Of a DNA stretch of 20,016 nucleotides, positions 1-8,369 are shown piece by piece (within the stretch, counting starts at the first letter, position 1; each line of letters begins with the position of its first letter). The position numbers and the translations under genes were made by a program. A model generated the notes under the pieces. The model did not search any database. It was not told where the DNA came from and worked only from the letters and a program-made list of their open reading frames with translations. Source of the DNA: Balamuthia mandrillaris (Eukaryota; Discosea; Longamoebia; Balamuthiidae); NCBI GenBank assembly GCA_031835245.1, contig JAVKOQ010000224.1, positions 65,001 to 85,016 on the forward strand, read 5' to 3'.

Positions 1-225
1 TCCATCGGAGCGCTAACTACATGAGTGATTTTGGGCGGAGGTGAAATAAAATGACAACAACCAAGTCCGAACAGAACAGGGTTGTAGAGGGAAAGAAGAA
101 GAAGTGGTGCAAAAGAGGAACACGAAAGCAGCGCTCCATCGGAGCGCTAACTGCATGAGAGAGTTTGGGGAAGAGAAAGCCTCACCAGGAGGTGATTGTG
201 TTAAATAAAAAGGAGAACAGAACAA
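1..225 (+). repeat. Diverged direct repeat, two copies 134 bp apart
   Basis: Positions 1-25 and 135-159 match at 24 of 25 bases, beginning TCCATCGGAGCGCTAACT. The similarity continues in weaker form: both copies are followed by a TTTGGG-type stretch, GAGGTGA or AGGTGA, AAATAAAA and GAACAGAACA. The first copy starts at the window edge, so the repeat unit probably extends to the left. This looks like a tandem subtelomeric repeat. Confidence 0.6.
130..148. repeat. Small hairpin AGCGCTCC-ATC-GGAGCGCT
   Basis: A perfect 8 bp inverted repeat encloses a 3-base loop. The right half of the same motif is present at 1-13, cut by the window edge. A 6 bp version with loop AAC lies at 1190-1204. The recurrence within 1.2 kb suggests a small dispersed palindromic element rather than chance. 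Confidence 0.55.
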
Positions 226-603
226 CGCAAGTAATGGCGCACAATATAAAAACACGCACACATCACACAAAAGAAGTCTGTATACAGTAAAACAGGAGAG
301 TGAACAAACTAAAAGTAGTACGCACAGCAGAGTATAGATCAAGTTGCAAGGTCAACCAGAGGCACAGGTGAATAAAGGCAGTTATTTTTTTTTTTTTGTT
401 TTTTTGTGTTTTGTTTTGATTTGAAGGTCGAGAAGAAAGGAGGGGTAGTAAAACTAAAACTCAATTACAAGGAGTGCAAAAGGGGGAAAGTGCAAGTGTT
501 GGAGAAAGAAGTAATATCAACCACTTGCGCAAAGAAAGTAGTTGAGAACAAAGTGAAAAAAAAACGAAGTAAAAAAGGGGATAACAGGGAGGAGTTGCTA
601 TGA

Positions 604-639
604 GTGAGTGGGTGTGTGTGTGGACGTGTGTGTGTGTCT
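604..639 (+). repeat. TG-rich microsatellite
   Basis: Alternating GTGTGT tracts are interrupted by GGAC. It is a simple repeat with no sign of coding. Confidence 0.6.
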
Positions 640-1189
640 GGCCGTTTCTGCTTAGCTGATGACGAAAAACAAAAAACTAACGGTCAAAAAAATTAAGGTG
701 GATATAACCGTCGTCCTCAGGGCGTTGCTGCCCCAGAATTATGGTTCGTTGGAAGAACAGGACGAGCACCCAGGGGACGGCTCCTCAAGTAGGCTGGAGG
801 AGGGTGTGGCTCCTCAATCGAACCAAACGTTGTAATGGACAAGTTAAACAACGCCAAGGGTAAACAACAACTTTTGGTGCATGGCATGGTGATAGTAGTC
901 ATGGGTTAGCAACTAGAAGTCTGTCTGAATGATGAGGGAGTTGAAGTGAGGAAGTGAAAAAAAAAGGAGTGAAAGATCAAAAAAACTGATAACACCAGTG
1001 TAACACTTATAGAGGCATGAAAAACGAGTTAAGGGCTTGAGTGAAGGGGAAAAAAACAAAGGCATGTGAACAATCCAGCGAAAACACAGCACTCTGACAG
1101 AGCATGGCATGATAACACAAATGCAGAGTTAAAGTCGTTGATAAAAAGCAAAATAACCACATCGTGTTCAAACAGAGCAAACAACACAA

Positions 1190-1204
1190 CGCTCCAACGG
1201 AGCG
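1190..1204. repeat. Small hairpin CGCTCC-AAC-GGAGCG
   Basis: A perfect 6 bp inverted repeat with loop AAC. It is a variant of the hairpin at 130-148, with the loop changed from ATC to AAC. Confidence 0.45.
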
Positions 1205-1293
1205 GCACCTTCTTAGGTCGATTTCGGACAAAACAGTGTTGTTCTGAGATAAAAAAAAGTAAGTCATGTTCAAAATTCGCGGAAAACATGGCT

Positions 1294-1320
1294 AGGTTAG
1301 GGTAGGGTTAGGGTTAGGGT
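1294..1320 (+). repeat. Short interstitial telomeric tract (TTAGGG, partly degenerate)
   Basis: About four TTAGGG units, two of them imperfect (AGGTTAGGGTAGGG), run in the same orientation as the larger array at 5526-5672. The G-rich strand reads rightwards, as expected for the right-hand end of a chromosome. The tract separates the subtelomeric DNA from the AT-rich segment that begins at 1321. Confidence 0.85.
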
Positions 1321-1566
1321 ACTCTTAAACCTAAGCATGCCTCTTTGTGTAACTTAAAGAAATATTGAAAAAAAACTAAGTCAATAAAAAATCTACTTAT
1401 TCTTTTCTACTGTTTTAAATGTTAATTTCTATCAAGTTTGTTAAAATATTTTTATAAATATTAAGAAAAAAATGTTGAAGATAAAGAAATAACAACAACA
1501 TCAAAAAAAACTTAACATCATAAAAACATTTCAACATAAAACATAGAAAATAAAAAACAAAGAAAA

Positions 1567-2171
1567 TTAAATATTAAAATGTTGACATATAGCTTCTTCA
1601 CTACCATACTTAAGCAATAAGTTTCTCCATTTGTCTTTGCAATCCACATTAGTCCGGATTTGTTGAGGCAAAGTTGATGCAATCTCAACCCAACTAGCTT
1701 TTTTATGAAGATGCAAATGAATCAACTCTTTTGTTTCTTCATCACTCCAAGGTTGACGTTGACGATGATTGGATGTTTTGATGCGAGTTCTTGGAGTAGA
1801 AGTTTGAAGTTGAAAGGGTCCATTTTTTCGTTTCTTGTAAGGTACTTGCTTCAAAGGTGAATGGTTTTGTAGAAGAGGTAATGCAGGTTCTAGGAATGCT
1901 TGTAAAAGCTCATCCAAAAGTTGAAGGTTACCTGCCAATAAGCTTGCAATATGTCTTCTTCCAACAATCGTTTTGATGTGATTAAGAGGTGGTGGTGGTG
2001 ATGATGCGTCGCGAGAGTTATTTCTTTCTTCAGATCTTCCATTTCCTGGCTCATCTCTTCTTCAACTTCATCTTCATGATTGACCATCGAAAATGCGTAA
2101 GCACTTTTCTTGTAAAGACTTGCATAATTTAGCATGATCTGACTTGGATAAATCAGTTCTGCTTTGGAATC
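1567..2171 (-). pseudogene. Telobox Myb/SANT-domain protein (3' exon region), probably broken
   Basis: A Myb/SANT domain lies at about 1758-1603 (minus), with the signature WSDEE near its start, a central SWVEIA, and RTNVDCKDKWRNLL in the third helix. VDxKDKWRNL is the telobox signature of telomere-repeat-binding Myb proteins (TRF, TRB and Taz1 families), so double-stranded TTAGGG binding is the natural guess. Upstream the strand encodes an acidic stretch (EDEVEEEMSQEMED) and a run of six His from a CAT/CAC repeat. A likely intron acceptor (TTATTTTAG) is at about 2172. I cannot join the upstream segment to the Myb frame cleanly, so the gene model is uncertain. It may be the C-terminal part of the recombinase gene next door or a separate host telomere-binding gene. 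Confidence 0.5.
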
Positions 2172-2529
2172 TAAAATAAATAAAAATTAATGAATAAAAT
2201 GAGTGAGTTAAGCACAAGAAAAATAAACAAAATAAACAAAATAATAATAATAATAAAGTAAAAAATACACCAACCTTTCCATAACTTTGTCATAAAAGAC
2301 TTCATAATTAGTTTGTAAAGACCACTTTGAAGTCAAAGGTTCTTTCAAATTATGAAATACTTCTTTGGTAACTAAAGTTGGATCCATCAAACTGGTTGAA
2401 GAGGCTTCACCTAATTGATTGTATATGCAAAAGAAAATAAAAAGTAAGATAAGTTTTTCTTTCTTTCTCAAATTAAAAAAAAAGAAAAAATAAAATACCT
2501 GAGGAAGAAACTAATCTATTAGCAACCAT

Positions 2530-4268
2530 GGATTTGATAGCAGTGCTTTTCACATAACGTTGTTGAGCACGTCCATAAGGCTGCCGTATTGATAAGGCGT
2601 AGATTGGAGTGCGCGTTTCTTTGTTATTTGTGGAATTCCAGCTATGCTTGATGGCAGTACGAGTAAGCAGGCTACCGAAGAATGGAAAGTAAAGAGGCCT
2701 GGAGGATAGTTGGCTTGGCTAGCACATTTCTTCAGTCTGGCATTCAAAGCATCAGGGCTCAGTCACCACAAAGAAGTAGCTTGTTGTTGAGGAGAAAGAT
2801 TCCAAGCAGAAAACTCTTCTAAGCATAAAGAATGAGTTTCTTGAAGATGAAGATTAAGCCAGTAGATGAAGTCAGCTGTGGGGTTGATGTGAGGAGGAGG
2901 ATGAAGGTAGCCTTCCAAAGTAATCATGTGAATCCAATCTCCTGGTTTTCCTTTGGTAACTTGATGAAGAAGTGAAAAGAAGCAGAGACTGTGAGGATCA
3001 GAGGGATCTTGGATGATGAAGTTAAAGAAAAATGTCCGAAGAATGTTGAGCTGTGATGGCTCAGCTCAGTCTTTACGGTATCGTGACCGTATTGGCGTCT
3101 GCTTGCTTTTTGCGTTCTGTCCAGGAATCATCGTTATGATTTGAATCACATCATCTTTCAAACAAGCATCTCTCATTCTTCCTGATCTTGTACAAGATGG
3201 AGCTCGTTGTTTGCACTTCTTTGCCGCCAAATTTACAGTGTCTCGTATCTTTTGTGGAACTTGCTCTCCTCCCGTTTCTTCCGTATGAATACGATACAAA
3301 CTTGCCACAATAACATCTTTTGCTGAAGTCAAAGCATATCCAACAGTCATCACCAACCATTCCATAAATGCTCCAAGATGATGTTTGTTTGCATTCAATG
3401 GAAAAGGTTTGAGTTTTAGATTATCACAAAATGCTGTCCAAATTAATCTGGCCCAAGCATGTTTTTGCAAAGTTGAATCACTCCATCTTGAAGAAGTTGC
3501 AATCAAGTGTTCCCATCTTTCTAAAGTTAAAGAAGGAAGCATACGAATAGCTCGAGACACTCTTGCTGATGGAGTAGTGATTAATAATACTTGTATTGTT
3601 GTGATTGTGCTTCTCTTTCTTTTTGTTTTGTTGTTCGTTTCTCTTCGGCTTTTCAAGAAGAAGAGAAAAGAAGAAGAAGAAGAACAATTTACCAAATCAA
3701 TAAAAAGAGTAGAAGTAGTTGTTGACGTTGTTGAAGTTGTTTTTAACTTGTTTAAAAAAGAAGAAGAAGAAGATGAAGAAGAAGAAGAAAAATAAAAATC
3801 ATCATCTTTTGTTTCTCTTTCTTTCTCTTTTTCTTCTTCATCTGATGTAGCAAAAAAACTATCATTATCATTATCATTATCAAAATCATCATTTTCATCA
3901 AAAAAAATAGGAATGATTGAAGACGAAGTAGAAGAAGTAGAAGATGAAGAAGAAGATGAAGAAGAAGATATTGATGATGATAAAGTAGAAGTTGAAGTTG
4001 TAGAAGAAGTAAATGAAGATGAAATTTTCATTTTTTGTTTTTGTTGAGTATGAAAGGACCTTTGAAGCAAAATAAAAATAAATAAGAAATAATAATTTAA
4101 AAAAGATACTATGAAAATAAAAAAAACAAACCTTTTACATTTTTTACTACAAAAAAGTTGATTTGATTGAGGACAAGGAATCAAATCTAAACAAAGTATA
4201 CAATGTACTTTTTTTGCAGTTGGAGATAATATTGTTGACATAGAATATTGAAAAATAAAATAATTCAC
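2530..4268 (-). pseudogene. Tyrosine recombinase (Crypton-like or DIRS/Ngaro-like), broken
   Basis: The gene starts near 4268 on the minus strand. In order it shows a short Cys motif (CILC...FCSKKC, zinc-finger-like), a long Ser/Thr- and Asp/Glu-rich low-complexity linker, and a region resembling the helical core-binding domain of tyrosine recombinases. That region has the pattern RWSDSTLQKHAW, then FCDNLKL, then FMEWL, then SLYRIHTEETG. Further on are a segment ending in a catalytic-domain-like FTFHS and a conserved-looking tail with RQPYGRAQQRYVKS. A 72 bp AT-rich GT-AG stretch at 4060-4131 inside the open frame is a probable intron. The gene looks broken, with about three interruptions. 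Family assignment rests on pattern only. Low-complexity runs arise from GAA/TTC repeats at about 3650-4020. Confidence 0.5.
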
Positions 4269-5525
4269 TTAAAAAGACTTTTAAAAATCAAAAAACAATC
4301 AAAAAGGAAGTGGGAAAATAAAGTGGAAAAAGTGTGAACTGTTTGTGAAAAAATAAAAAAATAAACTTTAATTGTAAAAAAAATGTTTGAGGAGTTAAAT
4401 TTTAGATTTTTGTAGACATGTCGACAAGAAATTAATGGAAAACCATAATAGAAAGGCGCTATCGAAGGATATCTATTTAAAAGGGCGAAAAAAACATTAT
4501 ATTTTTCGAAAGCTCCAGGGAAAAGAAGGGGAGATTAACCTAAGTCTTTGACTTACGTTGTTACATATGAACCAATAATTGAAAGCACTTAGTACTGGTG
4601 AAAGAAACGATCTTTGAAATTGTTGGGATTTCAGAAATTACTACTGCTGCCATATCTTCAGATTAAAACCAGAAATGGCTAAATGGGCCCCTTGCATTTC
4701 TAATTCACTGCGTCGCCCAGAAAGAAGGAAATATCCGTTGAAATATTGCATTGAGATTGGGTTCCTTTGGAAAGGTTTGTTTGGTATAGAGAAGAGTAGT
4801 CACTTAGAACGACAACCTGACTCTGGAGTGATTTTTTTTTGAAATTTTTTTTAAATATAGCAATTTTATCCAAGTTAAAAAAAAAAAGCAATGATTAAAA
4901 AGCTAGAGTCTATTGCTGTGTATGTTTATGAAAATTTGCCCATATGTTCCATTTATGGAAAATTAAGATACAATTGGTTTAAGCCTAGAAAACATTATGT
5001 ACTTGAGAAATTATTTAAGTCAACAAAATAATTCACTCTCACAATAAATTTAAAAAACAGAACTAAAAAATACTTTCCAGATATAGTCTTAAAATAAAAC
5101 AAACAAGGTGTTGCATTGCTGAAATGCTTTATTTACTGCTTAAAAAAAAAAAAAGAAAGGTGAAAAACTTAATGTTTTTTGATATTTTTATTTTAAAAAT
5201 AGAATATTTGACGAAACTTGTAAAGTTCTGATTAAATAAGCTATGTTTATGAAAATATGTTGGTAGTCTAACTTAACAAAAGAAAAGGACAAATTATCAA
5301 AAAAGAGTGTATTTCAACATAAAGAAAGAAAGACAACAGGAAAAATACTCCATTATTGCTTTAGAGTACATTAAGAAAAAGGAAAAAGAGAATAATGGAA
5401 GACTTGAAAGTAAGTATTTTACATAAGAAGTCTTGAAATAAATGTTGATGATTTTATTAAAATACTTCCTCTTTTAAGAAAAATAGAAAGATAAAAAAAT
5501 AAAAGAAAAGAATAAGAGTATTCAA
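4269..5525. other. AT-rich spacer with no recognisable gene
   Basis: About 1.25 kb of A/T-rich sequence with homopolymer runs and no credible open frame. The 15-base word TATGTTTATGAAAAT occurs twice, at about 4920-4934 and 5242-5256. The right end runs into TAAGAGTATTCAA immediately before the telomeric array. It may be the 5' flank of the recombinase element, as the gene is transcribed leftwards away from it. Confidence 0.5.
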
Positions 5526-5672
5526 GGGTTAGGGTTAGGGTTAGGGTTAGGGTTAGGGTTAGGGTTAGGGTTAGGGTTAGGGTTAGGGTTAGGGTTAGGG
5601 TTAGGGTTAGGGTTAGGGTTAGGGTTAGGTTAGGGTTAGGAGTTGGGAGTTAGGGTTAGGGTTAGGGTTAGG
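5526..5672 (+). repeat. Telomeric repeat array (TTAGGG)n
   Basis: About 24 TTAGGG units. The first 100 bases or so are perfect. From about 5625 to 5660 the units are imperfect (GTTAGG, TTAGGAG, TTGGGAG), then perfect again to 5672. The G-rich strand runs to the right, so the chromosome end should lie to the right. Instead the array stops and mitochondrial-type sequence begins within about 30 bases. Confidence 0.95.
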
Positions 5673-5702
5673 TAAGTTGTTCCATTATAATTTTTTTTAT
5701 GA
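5673..5702. other. Junction between telomeric repeats and mitochondrial-type DNA
   Basis: A short AT-rich stretch links the last TTAGG to the first open frame of the mitochondrial side. I see no obvious duplication. The exact breakpoint cannot be placed because the first several hundred bases to the right carry no gene that I recognise. Confidence 0.6.
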
Positions 5703-6182
5703 ATGACAACTACATCTAAGTTTAATTGCCAAATCTATACCATTCTTATTTTATTTTCTCCGTTCCTCATATTTATAGAAGAAAACTTCTCTGTTATTTT
5801 GTCTGTTCTTCTAGCATGTGTATTATCGACAACCGTATTTGATTTAATACTAGAAGCCGTGAGAGTCCGTATACTTGCGTTTTTATACAAATTTAAATAC
5901 CTTTACGCCTATGTGTACGGAACTGTTTATTTAAATCTTCTTGTGTTATTTCCCAAAACGCTATTTTTGTCCGCACCTTATGCAAACCAACTTGTTGTAG
6001 GAATTTCCTCATATTATACTTTGTTATATCGTGCTGTTGTTCTCTTCTCGCTGTTGGTTGCAACTGCGGACGTTTGCATTGTATCAAGAGCTTTCTTTTT
6101 AACCACTTCTTTGCGGCCAGCATCGAAAAAGGTGGGGTGTCTTTTGTTTCTCCAACGCATAAGTCTGTATATTTTCTTTTAA
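5703..6182 (+). CDS. Unidentified hydrophobic membrane protein ORF
   Basis: A 159-residue frame from ATG to TAA, without UGA codons. It has about four hydrophobic stretches (near residues 10-26, 30-48, 75-92 and 105-130) and a basic loop near residues 53-64. It is read in the same direction as the respiratory genes that follow and ends 12 bases before nad3. I do not recognise the family. It does not carry the signatures of nad6, tatC, sdh3/4 or atp8 that I would look for. Codon third positions seem somewhat richer in C than in nad9 nearby. A basic frame on the opposite strand (5893-6123) is the competing reading. It may be a lineage-specific mitochondrial orf or a segment truncated at the junction. 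Confidence 0.4.
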   Translation: MTTTSKFNCQIYTILILFSPFLIFIEENFSVILSVLLACVLSTTVFDLILEAVRVRILAFLYKFKYLYAYVYGTVYLNLLVLFPKTLFLSAPYANQLVVGISSYYTLLYRAVVLFSLLVATADVCIVSRAFFLTTSLRPASKKVGCLLFLQRISLYIFF

Positions 6183-6194
6183 GTTTATAATAAT

Positions 6195-6637
6195 ATGCCT
6201 TTTTTTTTGAGCACAGATTTTACAGTTGTTTTATTTTATCATAACCTGGAATTTATTAAAATTGCGTATTTTATTTTTTTTTTTTAGCGCTTTCTGTGAT
6301 TCTGTTTTTCGCTTCATTTTTTTTTATTTTCCAGCAAGAAGATATTGAAAAAATTTCGGCATATGAATGCGGTTTTCAGCCATTTGAAGATACACGAGTT
6401 AAGTTTGATGTTCGCTATTATTTGGTCGGCATTTTATTTCTCATTTTTGATCTTGAAATCATGTTCCTGTTTCCATGGTCCGTTGCATTTCTGGAAATGG
6501 GTTTATTTAGTTATTTCGTGATTTTTGTATTTATTGGTCTGCTGTTCGTCGCATTTTCTACGAGTGGTTTAAAGGCGCTCTTTTATGGGAATAGAGAATG
6601 GAACCACGTTTACAGCTGCTTGTGCAATTATTATTAA
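6195..6637 (+). CDS. nad3: NADH dehydrogenase subunit 3 (frame interrupted at a T run)
   Basis: Membrane-arm subunit of respiratory complex I. The signature AYECGFQPF is followed by [19 protein letters not shown] and FLFPWSVAF, all typical of Nad3, with three membrane segments. The conserved part is open from about 6260. Stretches upstream of it (starting ATG 6195, MPFFLSTDF...) supply the expected N-terminal membrane helix but in another frame. The two meet at a run of 12 T (6274-6285), where one extra T, or two fewer, would unite them. The alternative is a start at GTG 6296, which leaves only about 23 residues before YECGF, too short for the first helix. The 3' end overlaps the nad9 start by 40 bases. 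Confidence 0.9.
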
Positions 6638-7179
6638 AAAGTGTTCCAAAATTTGTTAATTTGGTTACAACTAAAAGAACAGATCCTTCTGGTGTTTGGA
6701 TTGATACTTCGCCAGAGTCTTTTGTCCCCTTGGTTTTGTTTTTACGTAAACTCGCTATTACTGGTATTGACCAGCTAATTGATCTTTGTTCGGTTGATTT
6801 TATAGGTCATCGAAAACGTTTCGGTCTTTTTTATATTTTTTCCAGTACGAAATTTAAATACCGTATTTATGTCCGTAGTTTTCTCTGTGAAAGTTCGTCG
6901 TTTTCTTCATTGTCGTTTCTTTTCAAAAACTCTTTGTGGTTGGAACGGGAGGTATGGGATATGTTTGGTATTTTTTTTCACGGTCATACTGATTTGAGAC
7001 GTATTTTAACCGATTACGGTTTTGATGGTTATCCTCTAAGGAAAAATTTTCCATTGACTGGTTATATTGAATTACGTTATGATGATGAGCGAATGCATAT
7101 TGTATATGAGCCGATTGAGTTGGCCCAAAATTTTCGATATTTTAACTTTTTAAGTCCATGGGAATCCGTAAAAATTTAA
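6598..7179 (+). CDS. nad9: NADH dehydrogenase subunit 9 (30 kDa, NuoC)
   Basis: Peripheral-arm subunit of complex I, homologous to bacterial NuoC. The full-length frame of 193 residues has the family signature [20 protein letters not shown] and then [15 protein letters not shown], followed by [15 protein letters not shown]. The ATG at 6598 lies inside the 3' end of nad3. The stop TAA is followed two bases later by the nad7 start, so nad3, nad9 and nad7 form one tight cluster. No UGA codons are needed. The reading frame is intact. Confidence 0.97.
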   Translation: MEPRLQLLVQLLLKSVPKFVNLVTTKRTDPSGVWIDTSPESFVPLVLFLRKLAITGIDQLIDLCSVDFIGHRKRFGLFYIFSSTKFKYRIYVRSFLCESSSFSSLSFLFKNSLWLEREVWDMFGIFFHGHTDLRRILTDYGFDGYPLRKNFPLTGYIELRYDDERMHIVYEPIELAQNFRYFNFLSPWESVKI

Positions 7180-7181
7180 TA

Positions 7182-8365
7182 ATGCACGTGTCTGAGTGAA
7201 AAAAAATCCAGTATTTTTCGATGAATTTTGGGCCGCAACATCCTGCTGCTCTTGGTGTCTTACGTCTCGTTCTTGAGTTGGATGGTGAGTTAGTTAAAAG
7301 AGCAGATCCTCATATAGGTCTTTTGCATCGCGGGACTGAAAAATTAATTGAGTATAAGAGTTATATCCAGGCGCTTCCCTATTTTGATAGATTAGATTAT
7401 GTTTCGATGATGGCGCAGGAATACGCTTACTCTTTAGCTGTGGAGCAGTTGCTTAATATACAGGAACCGCTTCGGGCACAATATATACGTGTTATGTTCA
7501 GCGAGCTTACTCGTCTTCTGAATCATTTACTTGCGTTAACGACACATGCTTTAGATGTTGGTGCACTTACTCCATTTTTATGGGGGTTTGAAGAACGTGA
7601 AAAATTAATGGAATTTTATGAAAGAGTTTCAGGAGCGCGATTGCATGCGTTTTATGTTCGTCCAGGTGGTGTTTCTTATGATTTGCCTTTAGGTTTGCTG
7701 CAAGATATTTATAATTTTATTACGAAATTTAGTTATCGTCTTGATGAAATTGAAGAATTATTAACCAATAATAGGATTTGAAAACACCGCCTTGTAGGTG
7801 TTGGGGTGGTTTCGAAGGCAGATGCCCTAAATTGAGGATTTACTGGTGTTATGTTACGTGGTTCAGGGGTGGCTTGGGATTTGCGAAAACAAAATACCTA
7901 TGATATTTATAAAGACCTTGAATTTAATGTGCCCGTGGGTGTGAAAGGGGATTGTTATGCCCGCTATTTGTTGCGTGTTTTCGAAATGCGCGAAAGTTTG
8001 TCGGTTATTCATCAATGTTTGAATTCGATGCCTCAGGGGCTATATAAACTTGCTGACAATAAACTTGTTCCCCCTTTTCGTTCGTTTATGAAATTTTCTA
8101 TGGAATCTTTTATCCATCATTTTAAATATTATAGTGAATCGTTTAGTGTACCTGAAAATGCAGGGTATGTGTCTGTGGAAGCCCCTAAGGGCGAATTTGG
8201 TGTTTTTCTTTATTCTGACGGTACTAATCGTCCGTATAGGTGCAAGATCCGTGCCCCAGGGTTTTTTCATTTGGGTTGGATTTTATGGCGCATAATCACA
8301 TGGTAGCTGATGTTGTGACAATTATAGGTACTCAGGATATTGTTTTTGGTGAAGTCGATCGTTAA
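7182..8365 (+). CDS. nad7: NADH dehydrogenase subunit 7 (49 kDa, NuoD), one small frame break near the 3' end
   Basis: Quinone-site subunit of complex I. With UGA as Trp the frame runs from ATG 7182 ([20 protein letters not shown]) through [56 protein letters not shown] and [21 protein letters not shown] codons at 7197, 7779 and 7833 sit where Trp fits, the last two where Trp is conserved. After HLG at about 8271-8279 the conserved ending ([18 protein letters not shown], then VDR and TAA at 8363) is in another frame. One base is missing there, or four if the usual Gln of HLQGLDF was present. About 394 residues, the usual family length. Starting at ATG 7221 would lose the first conserved stretch. 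Confidence 0.95.
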
Positions 8366-8369
8366 ATTT

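Larger units (their letters stand above)
1..1293. other. Subtelomeric DNA without a recognisable gene
   Basis: This stretch is purine-rich on the + strand, with many GAA/AGA runs, and ends in telomeric repeats. Open frames on both strands are short, low in complexity and unlike any family I know, so none is annotated. It contains a diverged direct repeat (1-76 against 135-225), a recurrent small hairpin, and a TG-rich microsatellite. Its position next to TTAGGG repeats suggests subtelomeric sequence. It could be part of a non-coding subtelomeric repeat family, which only comparison with other chromosome ends would show. Confidence 0.6.
1321..5525 (-). mobile_element. Candidate tyrosine-recombinase element between two telomeric tracts
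   Basis: This 4.2 kb AT-rich segment is bounded on both sides by TTAGGG repeats in the same orientation. Its minus strand carries a broken tyrosine recombinase gene (about 2530-4268) and, downstream in the same direction, a telobox Myb domain (1603-1758). Tyrosine recombinase plus a C-terminal Myb/SANT-like DNA-binding domain recalls Crypton DNA transposons, some of which carry a GCR1_C domain. DIRS/Ngaro-type elements are the alternative, but I see no reverse transcriptase. An 8 bp inverted match (TACTCTTA at 1320-1327, TAAGAGTA at 5513-5520) lies at or near the edges. The element looks broken, with roughly three or four interruptions, yet its domains are still readable, so it is probably not very old. 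Whether both genes belong to one element, and whether the edges are true termini, is inference. Confidence 0.45.

Noticed and set aside
406-603. Lys-rich + strand ORF, and several minus-strand ORFs between 13 and 1289
   Set aside because: Short, low in complexity and driven by purine-rich composition; no domain or conserved pattern.
3385-3795. + strand frame of 136 residues ending in Glu-rich repeats
   Set aside because: It is the complement of the Ser/Thr- and Asp/Glu-rich linker and core-binding region of the minus-strand recombinase gene, which has recognisable motifs.
5526-5672. Telomeric array as the end of a linear mitochondrial chromosome
   Set aside because: The repeat is the standard nuclear TTAGGG, its orientation fits an end to the right rather than an end of the mitochondrial part, and non-mitochondrial DNA with nuclear-type introns lies to its left.
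5893-6123. Basic 76-residue minus-strand ORF
   Set aside because: It resembles no ribosomal protein family and lies opposite an equally open + strand frame that agrees with the local gene direction. Kept only as an alternative.
6296-6637. nad3 starting at GTG 6296 as an intact gene
   Set aside because: It would lack most of the first membrane helix, which is present just upstream in another frame, so an indel in the T run is more likely than a shortened protein.
7779-7850. nad7 as two genes or a pseudogene broken by stop codons
   Set aside because: The apparent stops are UGA at conserved Trp positions and the frame continues unchanged. The same applies to cob, nad5, rps12 and rpl2.
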